A stretch of 7,866 nt of DNA from an archaeon (GCA_016550405.1 JABXGX010000269.1:1-7866); one strand, 5' to 3'. Counted from the first letter of the stretch, positions 1-5,412 are shown. Translations and numbers: made by a program. The notes: generated by a model from the sequence alone, not told the origin.

Positions 1-142
1 AAGCGCCCTACTTCAACTGGTCATCCTGCCTATCTGCTTAATCATTCTTGGATATGTTCTCTGGCGATATCGTCATGATCCTAATCCCACGCCCGATGAT
101 GAAGAAGACACCACTTCAGGGGCCGAACCGGAAACTAATTGA
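1..142 (+). CDS. C-terminal end of an unknown membrane-anchored protein (partial)
   Basis: An open frame enters from the left edge (codons start at base 2) and stops at TGA 140-142, giving 46 residues. About 18 hydrophobic residues (LLQLVILPICLIILGYVL) are followed by the basic stretch WRYRH and then an acidic, Pro/Thr-rich tail ending in PETN. By the positive-inside rule the tail should lie in the cytoplasm and the missing bulk of the protein outside the cell. The serine hydrolase at 5581-6870 has the same end design (membrane helix, Arg/Lys cluster, acidic tail). The domain that would identify the protein lies outside the window, so no family is assigned. The stop is 36 bases before the next gene on the same strand, so the two may be co-transcribed. 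Confidence 0.7.
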   Translation, partial: SALLQLVILPICLIILGYVLWRYRHDPNPTPDDEEDTTSGAEPETN

Positions 143-178
143 GGACTTATCGAGCCGTAGGAATCTGAGGTGCATCTT

Positions 179-643
179 ATGCTATCGAAGAAGGAGATTA
201 TGAATCAGGCAAAAGCCTTTGCTGAGGAGGGATTTCTTTGTTCCGAATCAATTTGCTTGGCATTAAGCAAAGCACTGAATGTTAGAAGCAATCTTATTCC
301 GCGGATAGCAACAGGATTTGGAGCGGGGATTGGTCGCCACGGTGAAATCTGTGGGGCATTATCAGGAGCAATATTAGGATTAGGTTTGCAGCTTGGGCGA
401 AATCATCCTTCCGAAACTCCTGAAGGTGAATCACCATATGAGTACAGTCACACCATGGTGAATTTGTTCATAGCTCAATTTGGCCATATGCGGTGTAAAG
501 ATATTTTGGGATTAGATATTTCTTGTGAGGAAGGACTACAAAAATACCGGGAAGGAAAATTTTGGGAGAATAAATGTCAAGATATAATTCAAATTACTAC
601 CGGACTTGCCTACGACGTCCTTCAGGCAAAAAGTCCCGACTAA
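179..643 (+). CDS. C_GCAxxG_C_C family putative redox-active protein
   Basis: This 154-residue protein matches the small cysteine-rich family named after its C_GCAxxG_C_C pattern; members are thought to be redox-active, but no reaction is established. Counting from ATG 179, Cys21 and Cys26 lie in the first helix, followed by ATGFGAGIGR (44-53), the core ICGALSG with Cys58 (57-63), and Cys106, Cys116 and Cys133. The first position of the GCAxxG core is Ile instead of Gly; the C-G-A-x-x-G part is intact. There is no signal peptide or membrane helix, so it is probably cytoplasmic. The frame is open from GTG 170, but that GTG sits inside the ribosome binding site GAGGTG (167-172), which is 6 bases before ATG 179. 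The ATG is therefore the better start. No promoter fits in the 36-base gap upstream, so it probably shares a transcript with the preceding gene. Confidence 0.8.
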   Translation: MLSKKEIMNQAKAFAEEGFLCSESICLALSKALNVRSNLIPRIATGFGAGIGRHGEICGALSGAILGLGLQLGRNHPSETPEGESPYEYSHTMVNLFIAQFGHMRCKDILGLDISCEEGLQKYREGKFWENKCQDIIQITTGLAYDVLQAKSPD

Positions 644-750
644 AATCGCAAATCTCACTTCACTGGTTTCTTAAATCATGTGTAAATTAGTTTGATATGA
701 AACGGAATAGTAAAAAACGATTGTTGTAATGGTTATGTGGGATATCGGGC

Positions 751-1158
751 TTGTCTACTAACGAAGCAGCCAAGCAGTCGTGCAAAGAGGCTTTAATTTC
801 ACTTTTGGCTGGAGTGGAGCCTCTCATTCAAGGGGACACTATTTTTCTCGGTAACTTAGAGATTGAGGTTACCGCTTCAGGATATGCCAATATCACACTA
901 GAGCGCCCATTAGATATTGGCTTTTTCTCAAAGCTCTTTGTTCGTTGGGATTATTACGTTGATGGTAACGAAGCAAGCATCACTGTCAAACCCAGCGAAA
1001 ACATTTACTTTTATGGCGATGATGGTATCCAGGATATCGCTTTTGGTCCTGAATTCGATCGTGATTTACTGTTCACTGTATTCTTGTATATCGACCGACA
1101 TTTTCCGGGTAAATATCCCGTTGTGCGCCAATGGATGGAACTAAATCCTCGGAATTGA
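751..1158 (+). CDS. hypothetical protein, 135 residues, no recognised family
   Basis: The frame runs from TTG 751 to TGA 1156-1158. A stop at 727-729 and no ATG or GTG after it make TTG the first usable start; GTG 814 is a later alternative. No good ribosome binding site precedes it (only GTGGG at 737-741), so the start is uncertain. The protein has a short helical N-terminus and then alternating hydrophobic/polar stretches that suggest beta strands (about 30-85). It is acidic and rich in aromatics (WDYYVDG at 66-72, ENIYFYGDDG at 83-92) and ends in a helical segment with DRHFPGKYP. It has one Cys and no signal peptide or membrane segment. I do not recognise it. The base composition resembles its neighbours. 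A 107-base gap separates it from the upstream gene, and it converges with proS 31 bases downstream. Confidence 0.6.
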   Translation: MSTNEAAKQSCKEALISLLAGVEPLIQGDTIFLGNLEIEVTASGYANITLERPLDIGFFSKLFVRWDYYVDGNEASITVKPSENIYFYGDDGIQDIAFGPEFDRDLLFTVFLYIDRHFPGKYPVVRQWMELNPRN

Positions 1159-1184
1159 GTGAAGCCATCAAACTGGCGAACACT
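1158..1184. terminator. hairpin between two convergent genes
   Basis: In the 31-base gap between the 135-residue gene and proS, AGTG (1158-1161) pairs with CACT (1181-1184) and GCCA (1164-1167) with TGGC (1174-1177), around a 6-base loop and an AA/GAA internal loop. The position suits a shared terminator for both strands. No long T-run follows on either strand, so the call rests on position and symmetry only. Confidence 0.35.
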
Positions 1185-1189
1185 TTATG

Positions 1190-2695
1190 CTAGTATTGTC
1201 TTCCAACGTAAGCCACAACTGATGCTGGTTCCCCACACATCGGACAGGGACCCCAAGGTTTCTCTTGCTCCCCTAATTTTACGCCCCGGATATCAGCCCC
1301 TGTAGCCTCTTTGATTTTTTCAGCACAACTCCGTCCTTTCATTTCTAGAGTGCAGAAGTTTATACGAGCTGCTTTCTTTTGTTCGATGATATCACAGATC
1401 TCTTCAAAGGTATCGGCATCTTGAAAGGAGCTGTCAAAATGCAGCTTTGCTCGCCGCCAGAGTTCCATTGTGATGGCATGACCAGTTTTTTCCACAGCTT
1501 TGATGAGGGTTTTTTCGGAAAATGTTTCACGTGTTCGGAGGTCACGGCGAAAGATTGTAACCGTCTGATCTTGGACTTCACGGTTGCCGATTTCGAGACG
1601 TAGCGGGACACCGCGCATTTCCCAATAGTAGTATTTCTCACCTGGGCGCTTTTCGGTGTTGTCAAAATTGACTCGGATACTAGCTTTCTTAAGAAGGGTC
1701 TCCAACTCACGACAACGTAACTCAACTTCTTTCTTAGCCCCTTTCTTTGGAATAGGCACAATCACGACTTGAATGGGAGCCAGTTTGAACGGTAAGATGA
1801 GCCCATCATCATCACCATGCATGATAATGAGAGCACCATACATGCGGCTTAATCCAGGACCGAAGCAAGTTTGCTGGGCAAATTGCTCTTCTTCATTTTC
1901 ATCAACATATTTGATGTCATAGGCTCTTGCAAAGTTATCACCGAGCATATGGCTTGTTGAGTTCTGGATGAACCGTCCATCAGGAAGAATCGATTCTCCT
2001 GCAACAGTGTAATCCGCTCCTGGGAATTTATCCCATTGCGGACGAATGAACACAATGATCGGTATCGCGAGATGGCCTTCTACAAACTCCTTCGTGATAG
2101 CCAAGTCCTCAAGAACTTGATTTTCTGCCTCCTTGGCTGTTGCGAACACATCATGGGCCTCAATCCAGTAGAACTCACGTCCTCGTAAGAAAGGACGAGT
2201 CATTTTGGTGTCATATCGCCAGATGGCGACACTCTGATATCGTTTGAACGGTAGATTACGCCAACTGCGAATCCAGAGTGCATACATCGGATACATGGCG
2301 GATTCGCTGGTTGGACGTAACGCCAACGGTTCTTCGAAGATGTTATCCGCTCCAGAACGTGTGCACCAAAAGACCTCCGGCGCAAAGCCTTCCACATGCT
2401 CAGCTTCCCGAATGAGATTCGATTCGGGGACTAAGGCAGGGAAAATGACCGGTAAATGCCCATGAACTTCAAGGGCTTCTTCGAGCAACCGGTACATGAT
2501 TTTCAGTGTCACGGTCGTCCAAGCGCGGAACACAACCAGGCCTTTCACACCATAGCGTTGGTCAGAGAGTTCCGCCCGTTTGTTGATTTCAGTAAACCAA
2601 TTCGAAAAATCATCAACTTTGTCATAATGAAATGTGACGATTTCGTCTTGGTCAGTTGTTTCTTGCTTGGTCTGTTTCTTTGACTTCTTAGTCAT
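1190..2695 (-). CDS. proS: prolyl-tRNA synthetase, archaeal/eukaryotic type
   Basis: A complete 501-residue class II aminoacyl-tRNA synthetase that joins proline to tRNA-Pro using ATP, in the cytoplasm. The catalytic domain spans about residues 25-305. It has motif 1 around 76-90 (HGHLPVIFPALVP), the proline-binding TSE loop (129-131), motif 2 around Arg160 (WRYDTK, then RPFLRGREF 167-175), the WDKFPGADYT loop (221-230), and motif 3 near SRMYGALIIMHGDDDG (283-298). The anticodon-binding domain follows (about 307-420, with WEMRGVPLRLEIG 358-370). A C-terminal zinc-type domain has Cys448, Cys457, Cys484 and Cys487, and the chain ends in the terminal Tyr typical of this subtype. The bacterial editing insertion is absent. 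A Lys-rich extension (1-15) precedes the core. ATG 2695 is supported by AGGTG at 2701-2705 (minus strand), 5 bases upstream. Confidence 0.97.
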   Translation of the reverse strand: MTKKSKKQTKQETTDQDEIVTFHYDKVDDFSNWFTEINKRAELSDQRYGVKGLVVFRAWTTVTLKIMYRLLEEALEVHGHLPVIFPALVPESNLIREAEHVEGFAPEVFWCTRSGADNIFEEPLALRPTSESAMYPMYALWIRSWRNLPFKRYQSVAIWRYDTKMTRPFLRGREFYWIEAHDVFATAKEAENQVLEDLAITKEFVEGHLAIPIIVFIRPQWDKFPGADYTVAGESILPDGRFIQNSTSHMLGDNFARAYDIKYVDENEEEQFAQQTCFGPGLSRMYGALIIMHGDDDGLILPFKLAPIQVVIVPIPKKGAKKEVELRCRELETLLKKASIRVNFDNTEKRPGEKYYYWEMRGVPLRLEIGNREVQDQTVTIFRRDLRTRETFSEKTLIKAVEKTGHAITMELWRRAKLHFDSSFQDADTFEEICDIIEQKKAARINFCTLEMKGRSCAEKIKEATGADIRGVKLGEQEKPWGPCPMCGEPASVVAYVGRQY

Positions 2696-2744
2696 GTTTT
2701 CACCTGCCGTTAACAGTCATTACTCACTGAGGTATTCATTTCTA

Positions 2745-2753
2745 CACATAAAC
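2745..2753 (-). promoter_or_regulatory. candidate TATA box for proS
   Basis: On the minus strand GTTTATGTG lies about 50 bases upstream of the proS start. An archaeal promoter here would begin transcription near 2724 and give a leader of about 29 bases. A stronger-looking box, TTTTTATAC (2862-2870, minus), lies further up and would give a leader of about 145 bases. The sequence alone does not decide between them. Confidence 0.3.
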
Positions 2754-2775
2754 GACATTGAGCAGTAAAAATGGA

Positions 2776-2852
2776 GTGGGTGGTCTTAATCGATTCGTAG
2801 GCAATTAGGAAAACGAACACCTTTCATCTGCTCATGCCTCACCCACAAGACC
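2776..2852. repeat. two interleaved inverted repeats upstream of proS
   Basis: GTGGGTG (2776-2782) is the exact complement of CACCCAC (2840-2846), and GGTCTT (2782-2787) is the exact complement of AAGACC (2847-2852). The arms come in the order A-B-A'-B', so the two stems would form a pseudoknot, not one long hairpin. They could act in the proS leader RNA if the far promoter is used, or as a pair of protein sites on DNA. The rest of the 2696-2962 gap holds no gene that I can support. Confidence 0.35.
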
Positions 2853-2910
2853 AAATCCAGCGTATAAAAACCCTTCCTTTCCACCCTGCCTAACAATAGC
2901 ACAAGACAAT

Positions 2911-2953
2911 AAGAAAAAAGAAATCAAAGGGACCTGAAATCAGATCCCCTTTG
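2911..2953 (-). terminator. hairpin plus T-rich tract downstream of the DUF362 gene
   Basis: Reading the minus strand after the stop at 2963, CAAAGGG (2953-2947 side) and CCCTTTG form a 7-bp stem (plus arms 2925-2931 and 2947-2953), with CTGA/TCAG pairing inside it. A tract then reads TTTCTTTTTTCTT (plus 2911-2923). Archaeal RNA polymerase stops at T-rich tracts, so this is a good terminator separating the DUF362 gene from proS. Confidence 0.7.
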
Positions 2954-2962
2954 TTTGCAGTC

Positions 2963-4162
2963 CTAGAAGAATGAAGGTGCTCGTTCGAATTCATGCTTCG
3001 GTGGTTTCATCGTCAGCGTCTTTTTCGGTGAGAGAATCTCAGTAATCTTGTACTCTCGTTGGCCTAGCCCTAACAGTTCACCATGCTTGGTGACGGCGTA
3101 GGGATTCTTGTATGGACCCCATAGCCGCTGGAAGGGGTGTAAATCAGCTGTTGGATCAAGATTGGCGTGTTTGAAATAGAGAGGAATCTCACTTTCAATC
3201 AATCCTTTCTTAGCAATCATATCAAGGGTGGCTTGATCCACAGCAACGATATCTCGACTTGCTAATATTCCAATATGTGGCACAACAACGGGCTGGATGA
3301 TGCCCATGCAATCACAGTGTGGAGTGATATCGATGGCGACGTTGATGAAGAAGCGTTTGTTTTCATCGAAGGTGTCGATGACGTGTTTAGCAGCGATAGC
3401 CATCATTTTTTGAAAGGCTTCGAACTGTTCAGGTTTGAGGTTAAGGCTGCCGACGTCTTTGTCAGCTTTGTCGCACTCGGTGCAGTTACCATAGTGGCAT
3501 TGGAAGCGCATGATCTTAAGTTGGTGTTTTTCTTTGTCGTAGCTTAGCGCGTTATAAGGGCAGACCTCGACAAGCCGTTGGGCGTGTTCGGGTGAAGATT
3601 TCTTGGGATCCCACCAGAGGTCGACATTTTCAACGCCGTGGATACGATTCCAACGACTTGGACCGGAATACCCGCCAAGGGCGATGTTTTTGATCGCACC
3701 ACCATACCCGCAATTGGCGTGACCTTTTGCATGGGCGAGGTCGATGAGCACTTCGGCATCATGGATTACGCCACCCATTTCGAGTTCTTTTACTTTCTTG
3801 AAATTAATTTTGACAGTTTTGGTATAGCCGTCTTTGACGCCAGCGATAGGAATCAGAGGACAGCCACAAGTTTCTTGAGTATACCCTCTTTCTGCAGCAT
3901 TGTAAACAGCAGTGGGATTGTCGGTGATGAACGGCCAACCACCGGCTTCTTTGACAGCCTTAACAATGCGTCGAACGAAAAAAACAGGAACAGTCTGGTA
4001 ACCGTCGGCGAAGCCAAGATGCATCTTGATAGCGACTTTGTCGTTTCTCTCAATGGTGGAGAAGTCAAGGTGCTCGATGAGTTTTTCGAGTTTTACGCCT
4101 AGAGAGGCGAATCGGGCGTCTCGGCCGTGTTGGATGGATCCAAAATAGACTTTTGAAGGCAA
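2963..4162 (-). CDS. DUF362 domain protein with iron-sulfur-like cysteines
   Basis: Member of the DUF362 family, proteins of unknown reaction often linked to iron-sulfur clusters. Numbering is from GTG 4171 (402 residues). The conserved core includes KVAIKMHLGF (45-54), FITDNPTAVYNAAERGYT (81-98), DLAHAKGHANCGYGGAIKN (144-162) and the C-terminal HCDCMG...GILASRDIVAVDQATLD (285-317). The insert at 200-235 looks like half a ferredoxin: VCPYNAL (Cys204) and then C-x4-C-x2-C (Cys225, 230, 233), not the usual CxxCxxCxxxCP. Further cysteines are 102, 104, 154, 286 and 288. There is no signal peptide. The first possible start, GTG 4171, lies inside AGGTG (plus 4169-4173). Every better-supported start in this window lies 5-6 bases after such a motif, which points to TTG 4162 (399 residues). 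Confidence 0.85.
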   Translation of the reverse strand: MPSKVYFGSIQHGRDARFASLGVKLEKLIEHLDFSTIERNDKVAIKMHLGFADGYQTVPVFFVRRIVKAVKEAGGWPFITDNPTAVYNAAERGYTQETCGCPLIPIAGVKDGYTKTVKINFKKVKELEMGGVIHDAEVLIDLAHAKGHANCGYGGAIKNIALGGYSGPSRWNRIHGVENVDLWWDPKKSSPEHAQRLVEVCPYNALSYDKEKHQLKIMRFQCHYGNCTECDKADKDVGSLNLKPEQFEAFQKMMAIAAKHVIDTFDENKRFFINVAIDITPHCDCMGIIQPVVVPHIGILASRDIVAVDQATLDMIAKKGLIESEIPLYFKHANLDPTADLHPFQRLWGPYKNPYAVTKHGELLGLGQREYKITEILSPKKTLTMKPPKHEFERAPSFF

Positions 4163-4218
4163 TGTTGACACCTGTACGTTTGTCCGGGGTGAATCGGGAC
4201 GATAGGTTTTCTAAAGCT

Positions 4219-4235
4219 TTGAGAATACTATCTCA
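4219..4235. promoter_or_regulatory. palindromic site upstream of the DUF362 gene
   Basis: TGAGA (4220-4224) and TCTCA (4231-4235) are perfect arms around ATACTA. The site lies about 57 bases upstream of the DUF362 start. On the minus strand a weak T-rich box (TTTTTACA, about 4242-4249) would put the transcription start at or near the palindrome, a usual place for a repressor site. The first 15 bases (4219-4233) recur exactly at 5377-5391. Its function is inferred from position and recurrence only. Confidence 0.4.
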
Positions 4236-4278
4236 CGTTGTGTAAAAAGCTTTCCCTTTCATCACCGTACAGTATAGG

Positions 4279-4325
4279 GAAGAAAAGAAAGTGGGGGGGC
4301 TAACCACCAGTAGTGGTCGATCCCC
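4279..4325 (-). terminator. hairpin plus pyrimidine tract after the 48-residue ORF
   Basis: Downstream of the stop at 4349 on the minus strand, ACCAC/GTGGT (plus 4303-4307 and 4313-4317) forms a 5-bp stem with a 5-base loop, extended by GGGG/CCCC outside it (4296-4299, 4322-4325). A pyrimidine tract reading TTTCTTTTCTTC (plus 4279-4290) follows. This separates the short ORF from the DUF362 gene. Confidence 0.55.
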
Positions 4326-4348
4326 AGTTGGAGAATATGATTCCGTTT

Positions 4349-4495
4349 TTATCGCCGCTGAAAGAGGAGTGATTCTTCTAAGGGGCCTTTGTAGAGCGCC
4401 TTTGGGTTGCGGCATTCTCTGAGTCCCTCAGGCCCTTGTAATCGGTCCTCTTCGGAGACGGGGACTTTACATTTATTGAGTTCGTATCGGACCAT
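4349..4495 (-). CDS. small protein of 48 residues, unknown function
   Basis: ATG 4495 to TAA 4349-4351. The protein begins MVRYELNKCKVPVSEEDR and ends in LLFQRR. It is highly charged, has two cysteines (9 and 28), and has no membrane segment or signal, so it should be cytoplasmic. The main support is its initiation signal: on the minus strand GGGTG lies exactly 6 bases before the ATG, the same arrangement as in the other well-started genes here. It also has a TATA-like box (4609-4616), leader hairpins (4523-4571) and a terminator-like site (4279-4325), so it looks like a complete single-gene unit. I recognise no family. A chance ORF remains possible at this length. Confidence 0.6.
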   Translation of the reverse strand: MVRYELNKCKVPVSEEDRLQGPEGLRECRNPKALYKGPLEESLLFQRR

Positions 4496-4522
4496 AATTT
4501 CCACCCCTTATGATTTGGTTAA

Positions 4523-4571
4523 GCGGCATTGTGAATAGCCGCAGTTGTTGTTCAGCTATGGTGTAACTGAA
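4523..4571 (-). promoter_or_regulatory. leader with two hairpins before the 48-residue ORF
   Basis: Two perfect short stems lie in the likely untranslated leader: GCGGC/GCCGC (4523-4527, 4538-4542; loop 10) and TTCAG/CTGAA (4551-4555, 4567-4571; loop 11). The first ends about 28 bases before the ATG, leaving the ribosome binding site free. Three GTTAA repeats at 4576, 4584 and 4593 sit near the predicted transcription start. The whole could be a regulatory leader, but it matches no riboswitch I know. Confidence 0.3.
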
Positions 4572-4608
4572 AACGGTTAAGGAGTTAACACTGTTAAGTC
4601 CAAGGCGG

Positions 4609-4616
4609 TTTATATG
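4609..4616. promoter_or_regulatory. TATA box, readable in both directions
   Basis: TTTATATG on the plus strand, CATATAAA on the minus strand, inside the near-symmetric GGCGGTTTATATGCC. Read to the left, transcription would start near 4585 and serve the 48-residue ORF; GGAAGG upstream could serve as the purine-rich BRE. Read to the right, it would start near 4640 and run into the structured-RNA region. Either or both are possible. Confidence 0.4.
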
Positions 4617-4618
4617 CC

Positions 4619-4889
4619 TTCCTCATTGCTCATACCAAGATCCATGTGCAGAACCGAGAACAGATACATAGATCCGAGTGAAGCCGTATGGAACATAGGA
4701 AGAGATCGTATTTGCGATGGTAATGCAGATTTAAAGCGTAATGGGCATCGGCCCCACTGATTTGATCTTAGTATCCGTATTGGGAAAAGGAGGGTACTTC
4801 TTTGTGAAAACCAGCCGTTACTTCCTAGCTGTAGTATTGCATCACATATTCCTCAGTAGGTTCGCAAAGAACAGGGATGAAAAGGGAGA
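4619..4889 (+). other. region with no convincing gene; short overlapping ORFs, possibly a decayed coding sequence
   Basis: Two plus-strand frames are open in turn: one from 4581 to TGA 4758, containing ICDGNADLKRNGHR, and one from ATG 4741 to TGA 4957-4959, ending VAGLPVNAGQEVGGGGLDY. Neither has a ribosome binding site, and they overlap. NADL followed later by a GLPVNAG-like tail faintly recalls the C-terminal end of TnpB proteins (CxxCG...NADLNxAxNI, then a short variable tail), which would make this a frameshifted remnant. The resemblance is weak. GTTC/GAAC at 4860-4872 is the only clear hairpin before the main structured block. Confidence 0.2.
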
Positions 4890-5165
4890 AGTAGCGGGTC
4901 TTCCGGTGAATGCTGGCCAAGAGGTAGGAGGGGGTGGTTTGGACTACCAGCATTATTGAGGCTTGTGGACCTACAGGGTAGACAACGGATGTGTATGATG
5001 TGCAAGTTCCGGAAGACCCGAGTTCGTGACATCATCGTTATGTTCCAACCCCTCGCCGTTTGCCTCTTGGTTGTTAGGATTCGTTTACCTTCGGGTAAGG
5101 ATTAGCGCGTAAACGAAGTGATCTTTATAGGAGCCGTTTTGAATTTGAATTCGTTTTTTGTTTGC
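4890..5165 (+). ncRNA. candidate structured RNA with nested stems and a pseudoknot (bounds approximate)
   Basis: Five or more perfect inverted repeats fall within 230 bases. The main stem is 12 bp, CGGGTCTTCCGG (4895-4906) with CCGGAAGACCCG (5009-5020). Nested inside it are AATGCTGG/CCAGCATT (4909-4916, 4947-4954) and CTAC/GTAG (4971-4974, 4978-4981). ATGATGT/ACATCAT (4995-5001, 5029-5035) crosses the main stem as a pseudoknot. Downstream come CAACC/GGTTG (5046-5050, 5069-5073) and a UUCG tetraloop hairpin (5085-5098) that competes with a 9-bp stem, TTCGTTTAC/GTAAACGAA (5080-5088, 5109-5117). T-runs at 5154-5163 would end a plus-strand transcript. I found no marks of RNase P RNA, SRP RNA, rRNA or tRNA. 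The strand is chosen from the T-run and the UUCG loop. Confidence 0.5.
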
Positions 5166-5189
5166 CATTATCATCACCATTTTTTGTTC

Positions 5190-5335
5190 ATGTGTTCGAC
5201 TTTAACACTTTGAGCCACGACGTGAGGTCATGACTTTGTATGCTCGCTTGAAGCTTGGTGTAGGGTGGGGGTTGCGACACCCAAGAGCGGCTCGCTCACC
5301 GACTCCGATGCGAGCGAAGTTGATTTTTCTCTTTG
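5190..5335 (+). ncRNA. second hairpin cluster, possible small RNA
   Basis: Between the T-run at 5180-5185 and the T-rich stretch at 5324-5334 lie GTGTT/AACAC (5192-5196, 5204-5208); CTTGGTGT with ACACCCAAG, one bulged base (5254-5261, 5277-5285); and GCTCGC/GCGAGC (5290-5295, 5310-5315). A second GCTCGC copy at 5242-5247 could pair with the same 3' arm. The last stem plus the T-rich stretch resembles a terminator. No tRNA fold could be made. It may be a separate RNA or the far end of a longer transcript. Confidence 0.3.
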
Positions 5336-5376
5336 ACATTGTTTATTACCACCGTCTGTCCCGATTATCTTACGGG

Positions 5377-5391
5377 TTGAGAATACTATCT
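5377..5391 (+). repeat. exact 15-base repeat of 4219-4233
   Basis: TTGAGAATACTATCT occurs here and at 4219-4233 in the same orientation, 1158 bases apart, and the flanking bases do not match. Both copies lie upstream of a gene (the hydrolase here, DUF362 there) and near a TATA-like box, so a shared regulatory site is more likely than the ends of a mobile element. No transposase gene or terminal inverted repeats are seen between them. Confidence 0.45.
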
Positions 5392-5400
5392 ACTACTATG

Positions 5401-5412
5401 ATATAAATATAT
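5401..5412 (+). promoter_or_regulatory. TATA box upstream of the hydrolase gene
   Basis: ATATAAATATAT is the most A/T-rich TATA-like sequence in the window and follows the 15-base repeat by 9 bases. Transcription would start near 5430, leaving a leader of about 150 bases. A second, nearer box is TATAAG at 5528-5533 (leader about 28 bases). Nothing else in 5340-5580 looks like a gene. Confidence 0.45.

Noticed and set aside
1849..1940. Motif 2 of prolyl-tRNA synthetase reads RYD where RxE is usual, and HDVFAT replaces HTxHAT
   Set aside because: Asp for Glu is conservative, and FAT also occurs in eukaryotic-type enzymes. The catalytic set is otherwise intact, so this is subfamily variation.
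2725..2840. Tiny minus-strand ORFs of 9 and 13 codons in the proS leader
   Set aside because: Too short, without a well-placed ribosome site, and easily produced by chance.
3638..4102. 154-codon plus-strand ORF
   Set aside because: It lies antisense inside the DUF362 gene, whose protein is clearly conserved-looking in the other strand.
4233..4415. 60-codon minus-strand ORF
   Set aside because: It overlaps the 48-residue ORF in another frame, has no (A/G)GGTG site, and runs through the terminator-like hairpin.
4741..4959. 72-codon plus-strand ORF as a real gene
   Set aside because: No ribosome binding site, unlike the other genes, and its 3' half is made of inverted-repeat arms. It is treated as part of the structured or decayed region.
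5242..5315. A tRNA gene in the hairpin cluster
   Set aside because: No T-loop consensus (GGTTCGAATCC-like) and no cloverleaf with correct arm lengths could be made on either strand.
4219..5391. A transposon bounded by the two 15-base direct repeats
   Set aside because: No transposase gene, no terminal inverted repeats, and 15 bases is long for a target duplication. Shared promoter sites explain them better.
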